Positions 1 through 9,415 of a stretch of DNA of 64,000 nucleotides are shown piece by piece. Each line of letters begins with the position of its first letter. Position 1 is the stretch's first letter. The notes beneath the pieces are model-generated. The model was given only the letters and a program-made list of their open reading frames with translations, was not told where the DNA came from and did not search any database. Position numbers and translations under genes: made by a program. Origin of the DNA: Arthrobacter luteolus NBRC 107841 (GTDB lineage Bacteria; Actinomycetota; Actinomycetes; Actinomycetales; Micrococcaceae); NCBI RefSeq assembly GCF_001552075.1, contig NZ_BCQM01000002.1:372001-436000 (forward strand), in the 5' to 3' direction.

Positions 1-2
1 AA

Positions 3-374
3 CGCCAGGCCGGATATCCGCTGCAGACCGCCGCGTACGGCCTGATGGACACCGAAGATCCCGCCCCCGAAACCCGTCCGGAGGCCGCGCCGAAACCGTC
101 CGTGGATGAAGGGCCGCACCTTTCCTACGCCCTGCAGTGGTACGCGTTCGGGCTGCTCTTTTTCGTGGGGCTGGGCTATGCCGCCCGCCAGGAAGCCTGG
201 AACCGGATCGAATCCGGCGAGGATGAAGAGTGGGATGAGGAGGACTGGGAGGACGACGGCGGGGTCACGCATTCCGCCGCACCGGCACCCAGGCGCACGC
301 GCCCGGTCCGGAAACGCCGGAACCCGACCGGCGAGGAAGAGGAAGACGCGATCCTCGACGCCCAGGGAATGTAG
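3..374 (+). CDS. SURF1 family cytochrome oxidase assembly protein, C-terminal part
   Basis: The reading frame is open back to the left window edge, so only the last ~123 residues are present. They contain a terminal membrane segment (SYALQWYAFGLLFFVGLGYA) of the type that closes SURF1 proteins, where HxSYALQW is the usual second transmembrane start. An acidic and then basic cytoplasmic tail follows. SURF1 proteins help insert heme a into cytochrome c oxidase, which fits the heme A synthesis genes ctaA and ctaB further along. An internal ATG at 45 is not the start, because the frame continues upstream of it without a stop. Family call from the C-terminus only, so moderately sure. Confidence 0.75.
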   Translation, partial: RQAGYPLQTAAYGLMDTEDPAPETRPEAAPKPSVDEGPHLSYALQWYAFGLLFFVGLGYAARQEAWNRIESGEDEEWDEEDWEDDGGVTHSAAPAPRRTRPVRKRRNPTGEEEEDAILDAQGM

Positions 375-455
375 TCCACCGGAGGGGTTCCAGCCTGTGA
401 AGCTGACTCTCCGTTAGACGGCAGAGAGGTTCAGAGGGCAGAGGACTTAAGAGGA

Positions 456-495
456 CAGAGGCCGCCGTGTTCCGATAGGAACGCGGCGGCCTCTG
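456..495. terminator. Bidirectional terminator hairpin between converging genes
   Basis: A near-perfect inverted repeat has arms at 456-473 and 478-495 with a GATA loop and a single G-T pair. It lies between the SURF1 stop and the end of the convergent ABC-F gene, so it can serve both strands. Confidence 0.75.
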
Positions 496-545
496 CCGTA
501 CCGGACCTGCTCCGGCGTGGCCGGTTTCCCGCCCGGTGGCCGTTG

Positions 546-2144
546 CTAGGCCAAGGTCACCAGGTCCAGGTAGTCCTCGTTCCAGTGGTCTTCGTCGCCG
601 TCCGGCAGCAGCACCACCCGTTCCGGGTTCAGGGCCGAGACGGCACCCTCATCGTGGCTGACCATCACCACCGCGCCGGAGTAGTTGCTCAGTGCACCCA
701 GGATCTCCGCGCGGGAGGCGGGGTCCAGGTTGTTCGTCGGCTCGTCCAGGAGCAGGACGTTGGCGGAGGACGCCACGATCGTAGCCAGCGCCAGGCGGGT
801 CTTTTCACCGCCGGAGAGCACGCCTGCGGGCTTGTCCACGTCGTCACCGCTGAACATGAAGGAGCCCAGCACGCTGCGGACCTCGGCGTCATCCATGTCC
901 GGCGCCGAGGAACGCATGTTCTCCAGCACGGAGCGCTCGGTATCCAGGGTTTCGTGCTCCTGGGCGTAGTAGCCAACCTTCAGGCCGTGCCCCGGAATGA
1001 TCCGGCCGGTGTCCGGCTTGTCCACTCCGGCGAGCATCCGCAGAAGCGTCGTTTTGCCGGCACCGTTCAGGCCCAGAATGACTACCTTGGAACCACGGTC
1101 GATGGCCAGATCCACATCAGTGAAGATCTCCAGCGATCCATAGCTCTTGCTGAGTCCCTCCGCCATCATGGGCGTTTTGCCGCACGGCGCCGGATCCGGG
1201 AAACGAAGGGCGGCAACGCGGTCCGAGGCACGGACGGCGTCGAGCCCGCTCATCAGCCGGTCAACACGCTTGAGCATGCTCTGCGCAGCGGAGGCTCCCG
1301 AAGCGCGGGCCTTCATCTTGTTGGCCTGGGCCAGCAGAACGCCGGCCTTCTTCTCGGTGTTGGCACGTTCACGCTTGCGGGCGCGCTCATCGGTCTCACG
1401 CTGGATCTTGTAGCGCTTCCAGTCCATGTTGTAGATGTCGATGGTGGCGCGGTTGGCGTCCAGGCTGAACACCTTGTTGACCGTTGCTTCCAGCAGCTCC
1501 GTGTCGTGGCTGATAACGATCAGTCCGCCGGTGTGGTTCTTCAGGAACTCACGCAGCCACGCGATGGAATCCGCGTCGAGGTGGTTGGTCGGTTCGTCCA
1601 GGAGCATGGTCTCGGCGTCGGAGTAGAGGATCCGGGCCAGCTCCACGCGGCGCCGCTGGCCGCCGGAAAGCGTCTTCAGCGGCTGGTTCAGCAGCCGGTC
1701 CGGAAGGGCCAGGTTGGCGCAGATGGTTGCTGCTTCAGATTCCGCAGCGTAGCCGCCGGCAGCAAGGAACTCTGCCTCAAGCCGGTCGTAGCGGTTCATC
1801 GCCTTCTGCGAGACCTTCGGATCATCGCTGGCCATTTCGTCCTGGCACTTCTTGAGCTGTGCCACGACGATGTCCAGTCCGCGGGCGGAGAGGATGCGGT
1901 CACGGCCGAGCTGCTCCATGTCCGGGGTCCGCGGATCCTGCGGAAGGTAGCCGATGTCTCCGGTGCGCTTGATGTGTCCGTTGGCGGGAAGCGCCTCGCC
2001 TGCCAGGACCTTGGTCAGGGTGGTCTTGCCGGCGCCGTTGCGCCCGACAAGTCCAATCTTGTCTCCCTTGTCCACACGGAATGAGACCGCTTCCATGAGC
2101 AGGCGTGCACCGGCACGAAGCTCGAGATCAGATACGGCAATCAC
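546..2144 (-). CDS. ABC-F family ATPase (ribosome-associated type)
   Basis: A soluble protein of 532 residues with two ABC ATPase domains and no membrane segments, which is the ABC-F layout. Domain 1 has Walker A GRNGAGKTT near residue 35, signature LSGGQRRR and Walker B LLDEPTNHLD. Domain 2 has GLNGAGKTT near residue 355, LSGGEKTR and LLDEPTNNLD. A charged linker rich in Arg/Lys joins them. ABC-F proteins act on the ribosome in translation or antibiotic protection; which role applies here is not visible. The GTG at 2144 (VIAVSDLELRAG) was chosen because the ABC domain begins at once and an AAGG lies just upstream. The longer frame up to 2282 adds 46 residues with no family resemblance. Confidence 0.93.
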   Translation of the reverse strand: MIAVSDLELRAGARLLMEAVSFRVDKGDKIGLVGRNGAGKTTLTKVLAGEALPANGHIKRTGDIGYLPQDPRTPDMEQLGRDRILSARGLDIVVAQLKKCQDEMASDDPKVSQKAMNRYDRLEAEFLAAGGYAAESEAATICANLALPDRLLNQPLKTLSGGQRRRVELARILYSDAETMLLDEPTNHLDADSIAWLREFLKNHTGGLIVISHDTELLEATVNKVFSLDANRATIDIYNMDWKRYKIQRETDERARKRERANTEKKAGVLLAQANKMKARASGASAAQSMLKRVDRLMSGLDAVRASDRVAALRFPDPAPCGKTPMMAEGLSKSYGSLEIFTDVDLAIDRGSKVVILGLNGAGKTTLLRMLAGVDKPDTGRIIPGHGLKVGYYAQEHETLDTERSVLENMRSSAPDMDDAEVRSVLGSFMFSGDDVDKPAGVLSGGEKTRLALATIVASSANVLLLDEPTNNLDPASRAEILGALSNYSGAVVMVSHDEGAVSALNPERVVLLPDGDEDHWNEDYLDLVTLA

Positions 2145-2296
2145 TAAGGGGGACCTTTCGAAGGGGGTGGGGTTGTGAAGAAAGCTGCCCGGGCAGCCTT
2201 TCAAGTCTACCGGTCCCACGCGGTTTGTAGGAACCCGACAAACAGATTGCCCGCTGGGCGCCGCTAATGTCGGAACTGCCAAGGAAATATGCGCAC

Positions 2297-2312
2297 CACC
2301 TCACATCAGGTG
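2297..2312. promoter_or_regulatory. Small inverted repeat upstream of bioY, possible operator
   Basis: CACCT and AGGTG form arms around a 6-base centre, about 30 bases before bioY in the divergent gap between the ABC-F gene and the biotin operon. Position fits a repressor site for biotin uptake, but the sequence does not match a BirA or BioQ box that I can recall with certainty. Confidence 0.25.
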
Positions 2313-2340
2313 TTGTAGGACCCCAACGAAATGAGCCGAA

Positions 2341-2961
2341 ATGTCCGCCGTAAAAGAACCCGCGGTACGCCGCCCCCGCCGCACCCCGTGGACAGCCACC
2401 GACCTGTCCTACATAGCGGTCTTTGCTGCCCTCACGGCCGCATTTTCGCTGCTTCCCGGAATTCCGCTGGCGGCCGGCGTTCCCATTACGCTGCAGACGC
2501 TGGCAGTAATGCTGGCCGGACTGATCCTTGGCCCGCTGCGCGGAGCGGCGGCTGTGGGACTGTACCTTGTGGTGGGCCTGGCCGGTTTGCCGGTCTTTAG
2601 CGGCTTCAGCGGCGGCCTGGGCGTACTGGCCGGCCCTTCTGCCGGATACCTGCTCTCCTTTCCCCTGGCTGCGCTGGTGGTTGGGCTGATTTCCCGCGCC
2701 GTCCTGCGCCGGTTCCGCAGGGCAAGGTTCGCGGCCCTGTTTGGTGCCAGCCTGGCCACCAGCTTCCTGGTCATCCACCCGCTCGGCATCGCCGGCATGA
2801 TGCTTAACGCCAAGCTCCCCTTCGCCGCAGCGGTGGCAGCGGACATGGCGTTCTGGCCCGGTGACGTCATCAAGAACCTGGCCGCGGCTGCCGTGGCGAT
2901 CAGCGTGATTGCGGCGTTCCCCCGGCTGGTACCCAACCGTCCGGCACCGGCCGCGCTCTGA
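2341..2961 (+). CDS. bioY: Biotin transporter substrate-binding S component BioY
   Basis: A 206-residue hydrophobic protein with about six membrane segments and the BioY hallmark region around residues 40-110, including PLAAGVPITLQTLAVMLAG and a Gly-rich GLPVFSGFSGG followed by GPSAGYLLSFP. BioY binds biotin in the membrane and works with an energising module of ATPase and transmembrane subunit, both encoded directly downstream. The ATG at 2341 gives an N-terminus of usual length. The TGA stop overlaps the next ATG by one base, so translation is probably coupled. Confidence 0.95.
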   Translation: MSAVKEPAVRRPRRTPWTATDLSYIAVFAALTAAFSLLPGIPLAAGVPITLQTLAVMLAGLILGPLRGAAAVGLYLVVGLAGLPVFSGFSGGLGVLAGPSAGYLLSFPLAALVVGLISRAVLRRFRRARFAALFGASLATSFLVIHPLGIAGMMLNAKLPFAAAVAADMAFWPGDVIKNLAAAAVAISVIAAFPRLVPNRPAPAAL

Positions 2962-3677
2962 TGCCCACCGTCGTTTTCGCGGCCGCAAGTGTCCTGGCGC
3001 CGGACGCCGGCACCGGAACGCAGGCTGTTCCCCGCCCGATCCTGCACCCGGTCAGCCTGGAACTCACCGAGCGCCGGGTGGCGGTGATCGGGGCCAACGG
3101 CTCGGGGAAGTCGACGTTCCTGCGCCTGATCAACGGACTGCTCCTGCCCTCCAGCGGAACTGTCAGTGTTGATGGTGTGGACACCGCACGGAACGGTTCC
3201 CGGGTACGGCGCCGGGTCGGATTCGTCTTCACCGATCCGCTGTCCCAGCTGGTAATGCCGACTGGCCGCGACGATGTTGAACTGTCCCTGCGCCGCAGCA
3301 TCCGTGACCCCAGGGCCCGCCGCGCGGCAGCTGAGCAACGCCTCGGCTCCCTGGGCCTGCTGGAGCTTGCGGACCGCAGCATCTATGACCTCTCCGGCGG
3401 TGAGCGGCAGTTGATGGCGCTGGCCACGGTCCTGGCGGTGGAGCCGGCGGTGCTGGTGGCTGATGAACCAAGCACCCTGCTGGACCTGCGGAACACGGCG
3501 CGGCTGCGTCAACTCCTCGCTGCACTCCCCCAGCAGGTTATGTATACAACCCATGACCTGGATTTCGCTGCCGACGCAGACCGCGTGCTGGTCATCGACG
3601 ACGGCCGGATCGTCTGTGATGCCGGCCCCGAAGAGGCCATCAGCCGGTACCGGTCCCTGGCACTGGGGATCCGGTGA
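2961..3677 (+). CDS. bioM: ECF transporter ATPase for biotin uptake (BioM)
   Basis: A single-domain ABC ATPase of 238 residues. It has Walker A GANGSGKST near residue 45, signature LSGGERQLMALA and Walker B AVLVADEPSTLLD. Its size and its position between bioY and an EcfT-type gene identify it as the ATPase of a dedicated BioYMN (group I ECF) transporter. Its start overlaps the bioY stop. The first ~30 residues are a somewhat divergent N-terminal beta region. Confidence 0.9.
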   Translation: MPTVVFAAASVLAPDAGTGTQAVPRPILHPVSLELTERRVAVIGANGSGKSTFLRLINGLLLPSSGTVSVDGVDTARNGSRVRRRVGFVFTDPLSQLVMPTGRDDVELSLRRSIRDPRARRAAAEQRLGSLGLLELADRSIYDLSGGERQLMALATVLAVEPAVLVADEPSTLLDLRNTARLRQLLAALPQQVMYTTHDLDFAADADRVLVIDDGRIVCDAGPEEAISRYRSLALGIR

Positions 3678-3741
3678 CGGGCCGGGCTGCGGGCCCAGGC
3701 AGTGAACCGGAGCCCTGGCCCGAGACAGGCGGTGACACGGC

Positions 3742-4395
3742 ATGAGGAACCGGGATGCGCTGCTTGGCGCCTACGCCGCCGGGGACTCAGCGGTGCACCG
3801 GGCGCCGTTGGCAGTGAAGGCTGCCGCCGTCGTCGTCCTGTCCATCCTGACCCTCGCCCTCGCAGCCCTGCCGGTGACCGCGGCGGCCGCCGTGCTGACC
3901 GCTGCCGCCTACGCAGCTGCCGGCCTGCTGCGTGAATTGCCGCGTCCCCTCGCGGTGATGTGGCCTGTCCTGGTGCTGATCGCGGCGGTTCAGCTGTGGA
4001 CCGTGGACGCCGCGGCTGCAGTGGTGACGGCGGGGAACATCCTGGTCTGCGTGGCTGCGGCCAGGCTGCTGATCCTGACCGTACCGGTACCGGAGCTCCT
4101 GGACGGTGTTGTTGGGCTGGTCCGGCCGCTGCGGGTGTTCGGAGCCGATCCGGAACGCTTCGGACTTGCCCTGGCTCTGATGATCCGCAGCCTGCCTTAC
4201 CTGCTCGGATCGGCTGCGGATGTGCGGGCGTCGGCAAAAGCAAGGGGGCTGGAGCGGAACCTGCGGGCACAGGCCGTCCCGGTGGTCATCCGGGCGGTGG
4301 CGTACGCCCAGCAGACGGGGGACGCGCTGGCAGCCCGCGGAATCGGGGAGCCCGGCGGGACTGAACCGGATGAGGCTGAACCGGATATGGCATAA
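3742..4395 (+). CDS. bioN: ECF transporter transmembrane T component (BioN)
   Basis: A 217-residue membrane protein with about five hydrophobic segments and the EcfT/CbiQ-type coupling motif SAKARGLERN near residue 165 (consensus S/A-x-A-R-G). The second coupling signature, DALAARGIG, follows near the C-terminus. Both Ala-Arg-Gly motifs contact the ATPase subunits. It closes the bioYMN operon, 64 bases after bioM. The ATG at 3742 follows a weak ribosome site, so the exact start is less certain than the identity. Confidence 0.9.
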   Translation: MRNRDALLGAYAAGDSAVHRAPLAVKAAAVVVLSILTLALAALPVTAAAAVLTAAAYAAAGLLRELPRPLAVMWPVLVLIAAVQLWTVDAAAAVVTAGNILVCVAAARLLILTVPVPELLDGVVGLVRPLRVFGADPERFGLALALMIRSLPYLLGSAADVRASAKARGLERNLRAQAVPVVIRAVAYAQQTGDALAARGIGEPGGTEPDEAEPDMA

Positions 4396-4408
4396 GTCCC
4401 GGCAGGCA

Positions 4409-4442
4409 AAAGGGCGGACACCCATCAGGGTGTCCGCCCTTT
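4409..4442. terminator. Bidirectional rho-independent terminator, bioN / sufT
   Basis: A perfect 15-bp inverted repeat (4409-4423 and 4428-4442) with loop ATCA begins with AAA and ends with TTT. It lies between two convergent operons and can stop transcription from both. Confidence 0.9.
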
Positions 4443-4466
4443 CTGCGTACTGCTGGCCGGTGAAGC

Positions 4467-4796
4467 CTAGATGTTGAAGCCCAGGGCCCGCATCTGGTCA
4501 CGGCCGTCGTCCGTGATTTTCTCCGGACCCCACGGCGGCATCCAGACCCAGTTCAGCCGGAACTCGTCGACAACGCCCTCAAGTGCTTTGCCGGTCTGCT
4601 CTTCGAGGACATCGGTGAGCGGGCAGGCAGCGGTGGTAAGCGTCATGTCGATGAGCAGGGCACCGTCGTCGGCGTACTTCAGGCCATAGAGCAGGCCCAG
4701 GTCAACGATGTTCACCCCCAGCTCAGGGTCAATGACGTCCTTGAGGGCCTCTTCGACATCCTCCAGGGATGTCTGGGCCAGATTGGCGTCAGTCAT
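4467..4796 (-). CDS. sufT: SufT / MIP18-family (DUF59) Fe-S assembly factor
   Basis: A 109-residue protein that is essentially one DUF59 domain, with the family signature DPELGVNIVDLGLLYG (residues ~23-38) and the conserved Cys in the TTAACPLT segment. SufT proteins take part in maturation or transfer of Fe-S clusters. It is the last gene of the suf operon, 36 bases after sufC. In Mycobacterium tuberculosis the genes csd (sufS) and sufU lie between sufC and sufT, but here there is no room for them. Confidence 0.9.
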   Translation of the reverse strand: MTDANLAQTSLEDVEEALKDVIDPELGVNIVDLGLLYGLKYADDGALLIDMTLTTAACPLTDVLEEQTGKALEGVVDEFRLNWVWMPPWGPEKITDDGRDQMRALGFNI

Positions 4797-4832
4797 GTTC
4801 TGCTCCTGTTCCTCAGGCTCGTGCGGTACAGC

Positions 4833-5603
4833 CTAGGCGCTGACGGCGCCGGTCTTGGCGAACCGGTCGTAGCCTTCTTCTTCCAGGCGGTCGGCAAGCT
4901 CAGGGCCGCCCTGCTCGGCGATCCGGCCGTCCACGAACACGTGCACGAAGTCCGGCTTGATGTAGCGCAGGATCCGCGTGTAATGCGTAATCAGCAGGGT
5001 ACCCATTTTGCCATCTGCGTGCTCGCGGTTCACGCCTTCGGAGACAACCTTCAGTGCGTCAACGTCCAGGCCGGAGTCCGTCTCATCGAGGATGGCGAAC
5101 TTCGGGTGGAAGAGCTCAAGCTGCAGGATCTCCACGCGCTTCTTCTCGCCGCCGGAGAAGCCTTCGTTGACGTTGCGCTGGGCAAAATCAGCGTCGATGC
5201 GCAGCTGGCCCATGGCCGTCTTGACGTCCTTGGTCCAGTGGCGCAGGGACGGAGCTTCGCCGTCCAGCGCGGTCTTGGCGGTGCGCAGGAAGTTGGTCAT
5301 GGTGACGCCGGGAACCTCCACCGGGTACTGCATGGCCAGGAACAGGCCGGCGCGGGCGCGCTCGTCAACGCTCATCGCCAGGACGTCTTCGCCGTCCAGG
5401 GTGATGGTGCCGCTGTCCACGGTGTAGCGCGGGTGGCCGGCGATGGTGGAGGCGAGGGTGGACTTGCCGGAGCCGTTCGGCCCCATGATGGCGTGGGTCT
5501 CGCCGGTCTTGATGGTGAGGCTGACGCCCTTCAGGATCTGCTTCTTGACACCCTGTTCGGTCTCAATGCTGACGTGAAGGTCCTTGATTTCAAGAGTGGA
5601 CAT
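4833..5603 (-). CDS. sufC: Fe-S cluster assembly ATPase SufC
   Basis: A 256-residue ABC-type ATPase with Walker A GPNGSGKSTLA near residue 40. The signature is FSGGEKKR, and Walker B is AILDETDSGLDVDAL; this signature and the DETDSGLD segment are diagnostic of SufC. It drives conformational change of the SufBD scaffold during Fe-S cluster assembly in the cytoplasm. Located 65 bases after sufD in the same operon. No membrane segments. Confidence 0.97.
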   Translation of the reverse strand: MSTLEIKDLHVSIETEQGVKKQILKGVSLTIKTGETHAIMGPNGSGKSTLASTIAGHPRYTVDSGTITLDGEDVLAMSVDERARAGLFLAMQYPVEVPGVTMTNFLRTAKTALDGEAPSLRHWTKDVKTAMGQLRIDADFAQRNVNEGFSGGEKKRVEILQLELFHPKFAILDETDSGLDVDALKVVSEGVNREHADGKMGTLLITHYTRILRYIKPDFVHVFVDGRIAEQGGPELADRLEEEGYDRFAKTGAVSA

Positions 5604-5668
5604 GCGTAGTTTCGCTTTCTCTTTGCACGCTGTTGGTGCGGTCTGCGGGTTTCTTCGGAGGAGGTGCT

Positions 5669-7024
5669 TTAGGCCTCGACGGCGGCGAGCTCACGCTCGA
5701 CGGCGGCCGTAAGGCGCTCTTCCAGTTCCGGAACCTTGATCTGCTGGATGATTTCGTTCAGGAAGCCACGCACGACGAGGCGGCGTGCAACGTCCTCCGG
5801 GATACCCCGGGCCATCAGGTAGAACAGGTGCTCGTCGTCGAAGCGGCCGGTGGCGCTGGCATGGCCGGCGCCTTCAATGAGGCCGGTCTCGATCTCGAGG
5901 TTGGGCACGGAGTCGGCACGGCCGCCGTCGGTCAGCAGCAGGTTGCGGTTCACCTCGTAGGTGTCCGTTCCCTCGGCCTCCTTGCGGATCAGCACGTCGC
6001 CAACCCAGACGGTGTGCGCGTCCTTGCCCTGCAGCGCGCCCTTGTACATCACGCGGGACTTGCAGTTCGGGACGGCGTGGTCAACGAAGAGGCGCTGTTC
6101 CAGGTGCTGGCCGGCGTCTGCGTAGTAGAGGCCGAACATCTCCACCTCACCACCGGTGGCAGTGAACCTGGAGGACGGGGTAACCCGCACCAGGTCGCCG
6201 CCGAGGCTGACCACAACGTGCTTGAAGCGGGCGTCGCGGCCGATCCGGGCGTACTGTGCCGAAGCGTGCACAGCGTCATCGTCCCAGTCCTGGACGCTGA
6301 TGACGGTGAGTTCCGCGCCGTCGCCGACGAGGATCTCCACGTTCTGGGCCAGCGTGGCGGAGCCCTTGTGGTCCAGGACCACAACAGCCTTGGAGAAGGC
6401 TCCGGCCTCAATGACCACGTGCTGGGCCGCAGGATCAGTTCCCGCACCGGTGATGGTGAGGGTGACAGTGCCTTCGGCCTGGGTGTCCTTGGGGATGCTG
6501 ACCAGGGTGGCTTCCGTGAAGACTTCCCAGGCGGCTGCTGCCACCAGGTCCTCGGGGATGCCCGCGGTGCCGATCCGGGCATCATCGCGGCCGATGCCGG
6601 CCACGGTGACCGACTCGGGTGCGACGACGGCGACCTCCGGGGCGGTGCCCGTCAGTTCTGCTGTGTGCAGTCCGCGCAGGCGCTTGAGCGGGGTGAACCG
6701 CCAATCCTCTTCACGGCCGGTGAGCTTGCCGAAGTCGGCCCGGTGGAAGGAGGTGGGGCGGCCGGCGCGTGAGCTGTCCGGAATGCCCGCACCGGCACCG
6801 TGGCTGTGGGACTTGCTGCTGTCGCCGCCCAGGACGGGAGAAGAATCGTTCAGCGGGGAAAGGTTTTCGCCTTCCTCGGTGAAACCGTCAATGCGGACAC
6901 GGCGTTCGCCCGAAGGTGCACCGATCCGTGCCTTGACGCCCTCCACTGCACTGCTGACCTTTTCGGCCACGGTTTCAGCGATGTTCTCGGCTGCGTTTAC
7001 TACGGTGTCGTTGAGCTTCGACAT
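5669..7024 (-). CDS. sufD: Fe-S cluster assembly scaffold subunit SufD
   Basis: A 451-residue SufBD-family protein. The N-terminal ~90 residues form a polar, variable extension, and the C-terminal half carries the repetitive beta-helix core. A family signature sits near the end (HASATGRFDDEHLFYLMARGI, then ARRLVVRGFLNEII). It pairs with SufB and SufC to form the scaffold. The ATG start overlaps the sufB stop (TAATG), indicating coupled translation. Confidence 0.95.
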   Translation of the reverse strand: MSKLNDTVVNAAENIAETVAEKVSSAVEGVKARIGAPSGERRVRIDGFTEEGENLSPLNDSSPVLGGDSSKSHSHGAGAGIPDSSRAGRPTSFHRADFGKLTGREEDWRFTPLKRLRGLHTAELTGTAPEVAVVAPESVTVAGIGRDDARIGTAGIPEDLVAAAAWEVFTEATLVSIPKDTQAEGTVTLTITGAGTDPAAQHVVIEAGAFSKAVVVLDHKGSATLAQNVEILVGDGAELTVISVQDWDDDAVHASAQYARIGRDARFKHVVVSLGGDLVRVTPSSRFTATGGEVEMFGLYYADAGQHLEQRLFVDHAVPNCKSRVMYKGALQGKDAHTVWVGDVLIRKEAEGTDTYEVNRNLLLTDGGRADSVPNLEIETGLIEGAGHASATGRFDDEHLFYLMARGIPEDVARRLVVRGFLNEIIQQIKVPELEERLTAAVERELAAVEA

Positions 7025-8499
7025 TAACCGACGGCTCCTTCCATCTGGAGTTCGATGAGGCGGTTGAGTTCAAGGGCGTATTCCATCGGCAGTTCACGGG
7101 CGATCGGCTCAATAAAGCCGCGCACGATCATGGCCATTGCCTCGTCCTCGGGAAGGCCGCGTGACATGAGGTAGAACAGCTGTTCTTCGCTGACGCGCGA
7201 GACAGTGGCCTCGTGGCCCATGGTCACGTCGTCTTCGCGGATGTCCACGTACGGGTACGTGTCGGAGCGGGAGATGGTGTCCACCAGCAGGGCGTCGCAG
7301 CGCACGGTGTTAGCCGAGTTCTTGGCGCCTTCGCGGACCTGGACCAGGCCGCGGTAGGCTGCCCGGCCGCCGCCGCGGGCCACCGACTTGGAGATGATCG
7401 AGCTCTTGGTGTTCGGTGCGATGTGCACCATCTTGGAGCCCGTGTCCTGGTGCTGGCCCTCGCCGGCGAAGGCGATGGAGAGCGTCTCGCCCTTGGCGTG
7501 CTCGCCGACCAGGTAGACGGCCGGGTACTTCATGGTGACCTTGGAACCGATGTTGCCGTCGATCCACTCCATGGTGGCGCCTTCGTGCGCGATCGCACGC
7601 TTGGTCACCAGGTTGTAGACGTTGTTGGACCAGTTCTGGATGGTCGTGTAGCGGACGCGGGCGCCCTTCTTCACGATGATCTCGACGACGGCCGAGTGCA
7701 GCGAGTCCGAGGTGTAGATCGGCGCCGTGCAGCCTTCGATGTAGTGGACGTAGGAGTCCTCGTCGGCGATGATCAGCGTGCGCTCGAACTGGCCCATGTT
7801 TTCCGTGTTGATCCGGAAGTATGCCTGCAGCGGGATCTCCACGTGCACGCCCTTGGGGACGTAGACGAAGGAACCGCCGGACCATACGGCCGTGTTCAGC
7901 GACCCGAACTTGTTATCGCCCACCGGAATGACGGTGCCGAAGTACTCCTGGAAGATCTCCGGGTGTTCCTTCAGTGCGGTGTCGGTGTCCAGGAAGATAA
8001 CGCCCTGGCGTTCCAGATCCTCACGGAGCTGGTGGTACACAACCTCGGACTCGTACTGCGCTGCGACGCCGGAGACCAGGCGGCCGCGCTCAGCTTCGGG
8101 GATGCCGAGCTTTTCGTACGTGTTGCGGATGTCTTCGGGCAGGTCTTCCCAGGTGTTCGCCTGCTTCTCGGTCGAACGCACGAAGTACTTGATGTTGTCG
8201 AAGTCGATGCCGGAGAGGTCTGCGCCCCAGGTCGGCATGGGCTTGCGGTCGAAGTACTTCAGGCCCTTCAGCCGGATGTCCAGCATCCATTCGGGCTCAT
8301 TCTTCTTCGCCGAAATGTCGCGGACAACCTCCTCGGAGAGGCCGCGGCGGGCGTTGGATCCGGCTACGTCGGAGTCAGCCCAACCGTACTCATAGGTGCC
8401 GATCCCCTCGAGCTCGGGGTTCTTTTCCAGAATGTCTGAAATTACGGAATCGGGCACCGTTGCGGGTGCCTCCGCCTTCCGGGTTACTTGATCCGTCAT
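7024..8499 (-). CDS. sufB: Fe-S cluster assembly scaffold protein SufB
   Basis: A 491-residue protein with the full SufB core. Visible blocks include [20 protein letters not shown] and [13 protein letters not shown], the latter holding a conserved Cys. The end has the [20 protein letters not shown] block shared with SufD. SufB is the site of cluster assembly. The ATG at 8499 was preferred over the adjacent GTG at 8502: it overlaps the sufR stop by one base (TGATG), and an AAAGG lies five bases upstream. Confidence 0.96.
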   Translation of the reverse strand: MTDQVTRKAEAPATVPDSVISDILEKNPELEGIGTYEYGWADSDVAGSNARRGLSEEVVRDISAKKNEPEWMLDIRLKGLKYFDRKPMPTWGADLSGIDFDNIKYFVRSTEKQANTWEDLPEDIRNTYEKLGIPEAERGRLVSGVAAQYESEVVYHQLREDLERQGVIFLDTDTALKEHPEIFQEYFGTVIPVGDNKFGSLNTAVWSGGSFVYVPKGVHVEIPLQAYFRINTENMGQFERTLIIADEDSYVHYIEGCTAPIYTSDSLHSAVVEIIVKKGARVRYTTIQNWSNNVYNLVTKRAIAHEGATMEWIDGNIGSKVTMKYPAVYLVGEHAKGETLSIAFAGEGQHQDTGSKMVHIAPNTKSSIISKSVARGGGRAAYRGLVQVREGAKNSANTVRCDALLVDTISRSDTYPYVDIREDDVTMGHEATVSRVSEEQLFYLMSRGLPEDEAMAMIVRGFIEPIARELPMEYALELNRLIELQMEGAVG

Positions 8500-9302
8500 C
8501 ACGGCCTTTCTTGCTGATGAGTGGATGTGGACTGGGTTGCGGCGCCCACCGGCTGGTGCGGCGCAGACATGGAACGGCCCACGGGAATGTGGGTCGTACA
8601 GACGTGCCCGCCGCGGGACAGCGTGGACAGCCTGCGCACGTCCACTCCCAGCAGCCGGGAAAAAACTTCGGTCTCCTTGTCACAGAAGACGGGGTAGGCG
8701 CTTGCCAGTGCCTGAATCGGGCAGTGCCCCTGGCACAGCTGGATGCTCAGCAGGGTGCTGGGGGTCCGGCTGGTGCCGATCATGGTGGTGGATCCGACGA
8801 ACCCGTCCTTGGTCAGCAGGGCGGCCAGGGCCTCGGCCCGGTCTTCAATAGCCGGCCCGGCGGCGTCGAGCACCGGACGGTAGCGGTCCTCCATTTTCTG
8901 GAACCGCGCCGCGGCGAAAGCCTCGATGGCCTCGGGGCCGGCGGCCTTCCCCAGCTCCCGCAGCGCCTCGGTGGCGATGGTCAGGTAGTCATTGCCAAGG
9001 TAGGACTGGCCCTGGTGGCTCACCACATAGCGCCGTGCCGGGCGGCCTGCGCCCGAGCCGGGGTTGCTGACGCGCTTGACCTCGATCAGGCCTTCACGCT
9101 CCAGCGTATCGAGGTGGCGGCGGACCGCCGCAGGAGTGAACCCCAGCTGTTCGCCGAGTTCAGCGGCGCTGACAGGGCCGCGCTCCAGGACGGCTCCGAG
9201 CACGCGGTCCCGGGTGCGCTCGTCCGGCTCCCGGACAACTGTGGTGGGGGCGGTGTTCACCGCCCCTGGGGTCTCCGTCTCAGAACTCTTCACTGAATAC
9301 AC
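8499..9302 (-). CDS. sufR: Fe-S-sensing transcriptional regulator of the suf operon (SufR)
   Basis: A 267-residue regulator. An N-terminal winged helix-turn-helix at residues ~32-80 ([21 protein letters not shown] and [17 protein letters not shown]) is followed by an effector part with four cysteines at about positions 190, 194, 207 and 235. These are positioned to bind an Fe-S cluster, as known for SufR. It is the first gene of the operon it is expected to repress, as in mycobacteria. The start may be the GTG at 9302 or another GTG three codons later; both leave the DNA-binding domain intact. Confidence 0.92.
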   Translation of the reverse strand: MYSVKSSETETPGAVNTAPTTVVREPDERTRDRVLGAVLERGPVSAAELGEQLGFTPAAVRRHLDTLEREGLIEVKRVSNPGSGAGRPARRYVVSHQGQSYLGNDYLTIATEALRELGKAAGPEAIEAFAAARFQKMEDRYRPVLDAAGPAIEDRAEALAALLTKDGFVGSTTMIGTSRTPSTLLSIQLCQGHCPIQALASAYPVFCDKETEVFSRLLGVDVRRLSTLSRGGHVCTTHIPVGRSMSAPHQPVGAATQSTSTHQQERP

Positions 9303-9403
9303 AACACAATCATGACCTAATCCATTCCTCCAGGCTACTAAGGGCAGGCTTCCCCGGAGACGGGGCAGCAGGTCATGCGGCGGGACTGGACTACTACCTA
9401 ACG

Positions 9404-9409
9404 TAGAAT
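9404..9409 (+). promoter_or_regulatory. -10 hexamer TAGAAT, leaderless-type
   Basis: TAGAAT ends six bases before the GTG at 9416. With transcription starting about seven bases after the hexamer, the mRNA would begin at that GTG. This decides for GTG 9416 over the ATG at 9410, which sits directly against the hexamer. Confidence 0.55.
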
Positions 9410-9415
9410 ATGGGC

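Noticed and set aside
543-2084. 513-codon open frame on the plus strand
   Set aside because: Antisense shadow of the ABC-F gene with GC-driven composition.
9410-9415. ATG 9410 as start of the ABC ATPase
   Set aside because: It abuts the -10 hexamer; the GTG at 9416 has the spacing seen at other genes here.
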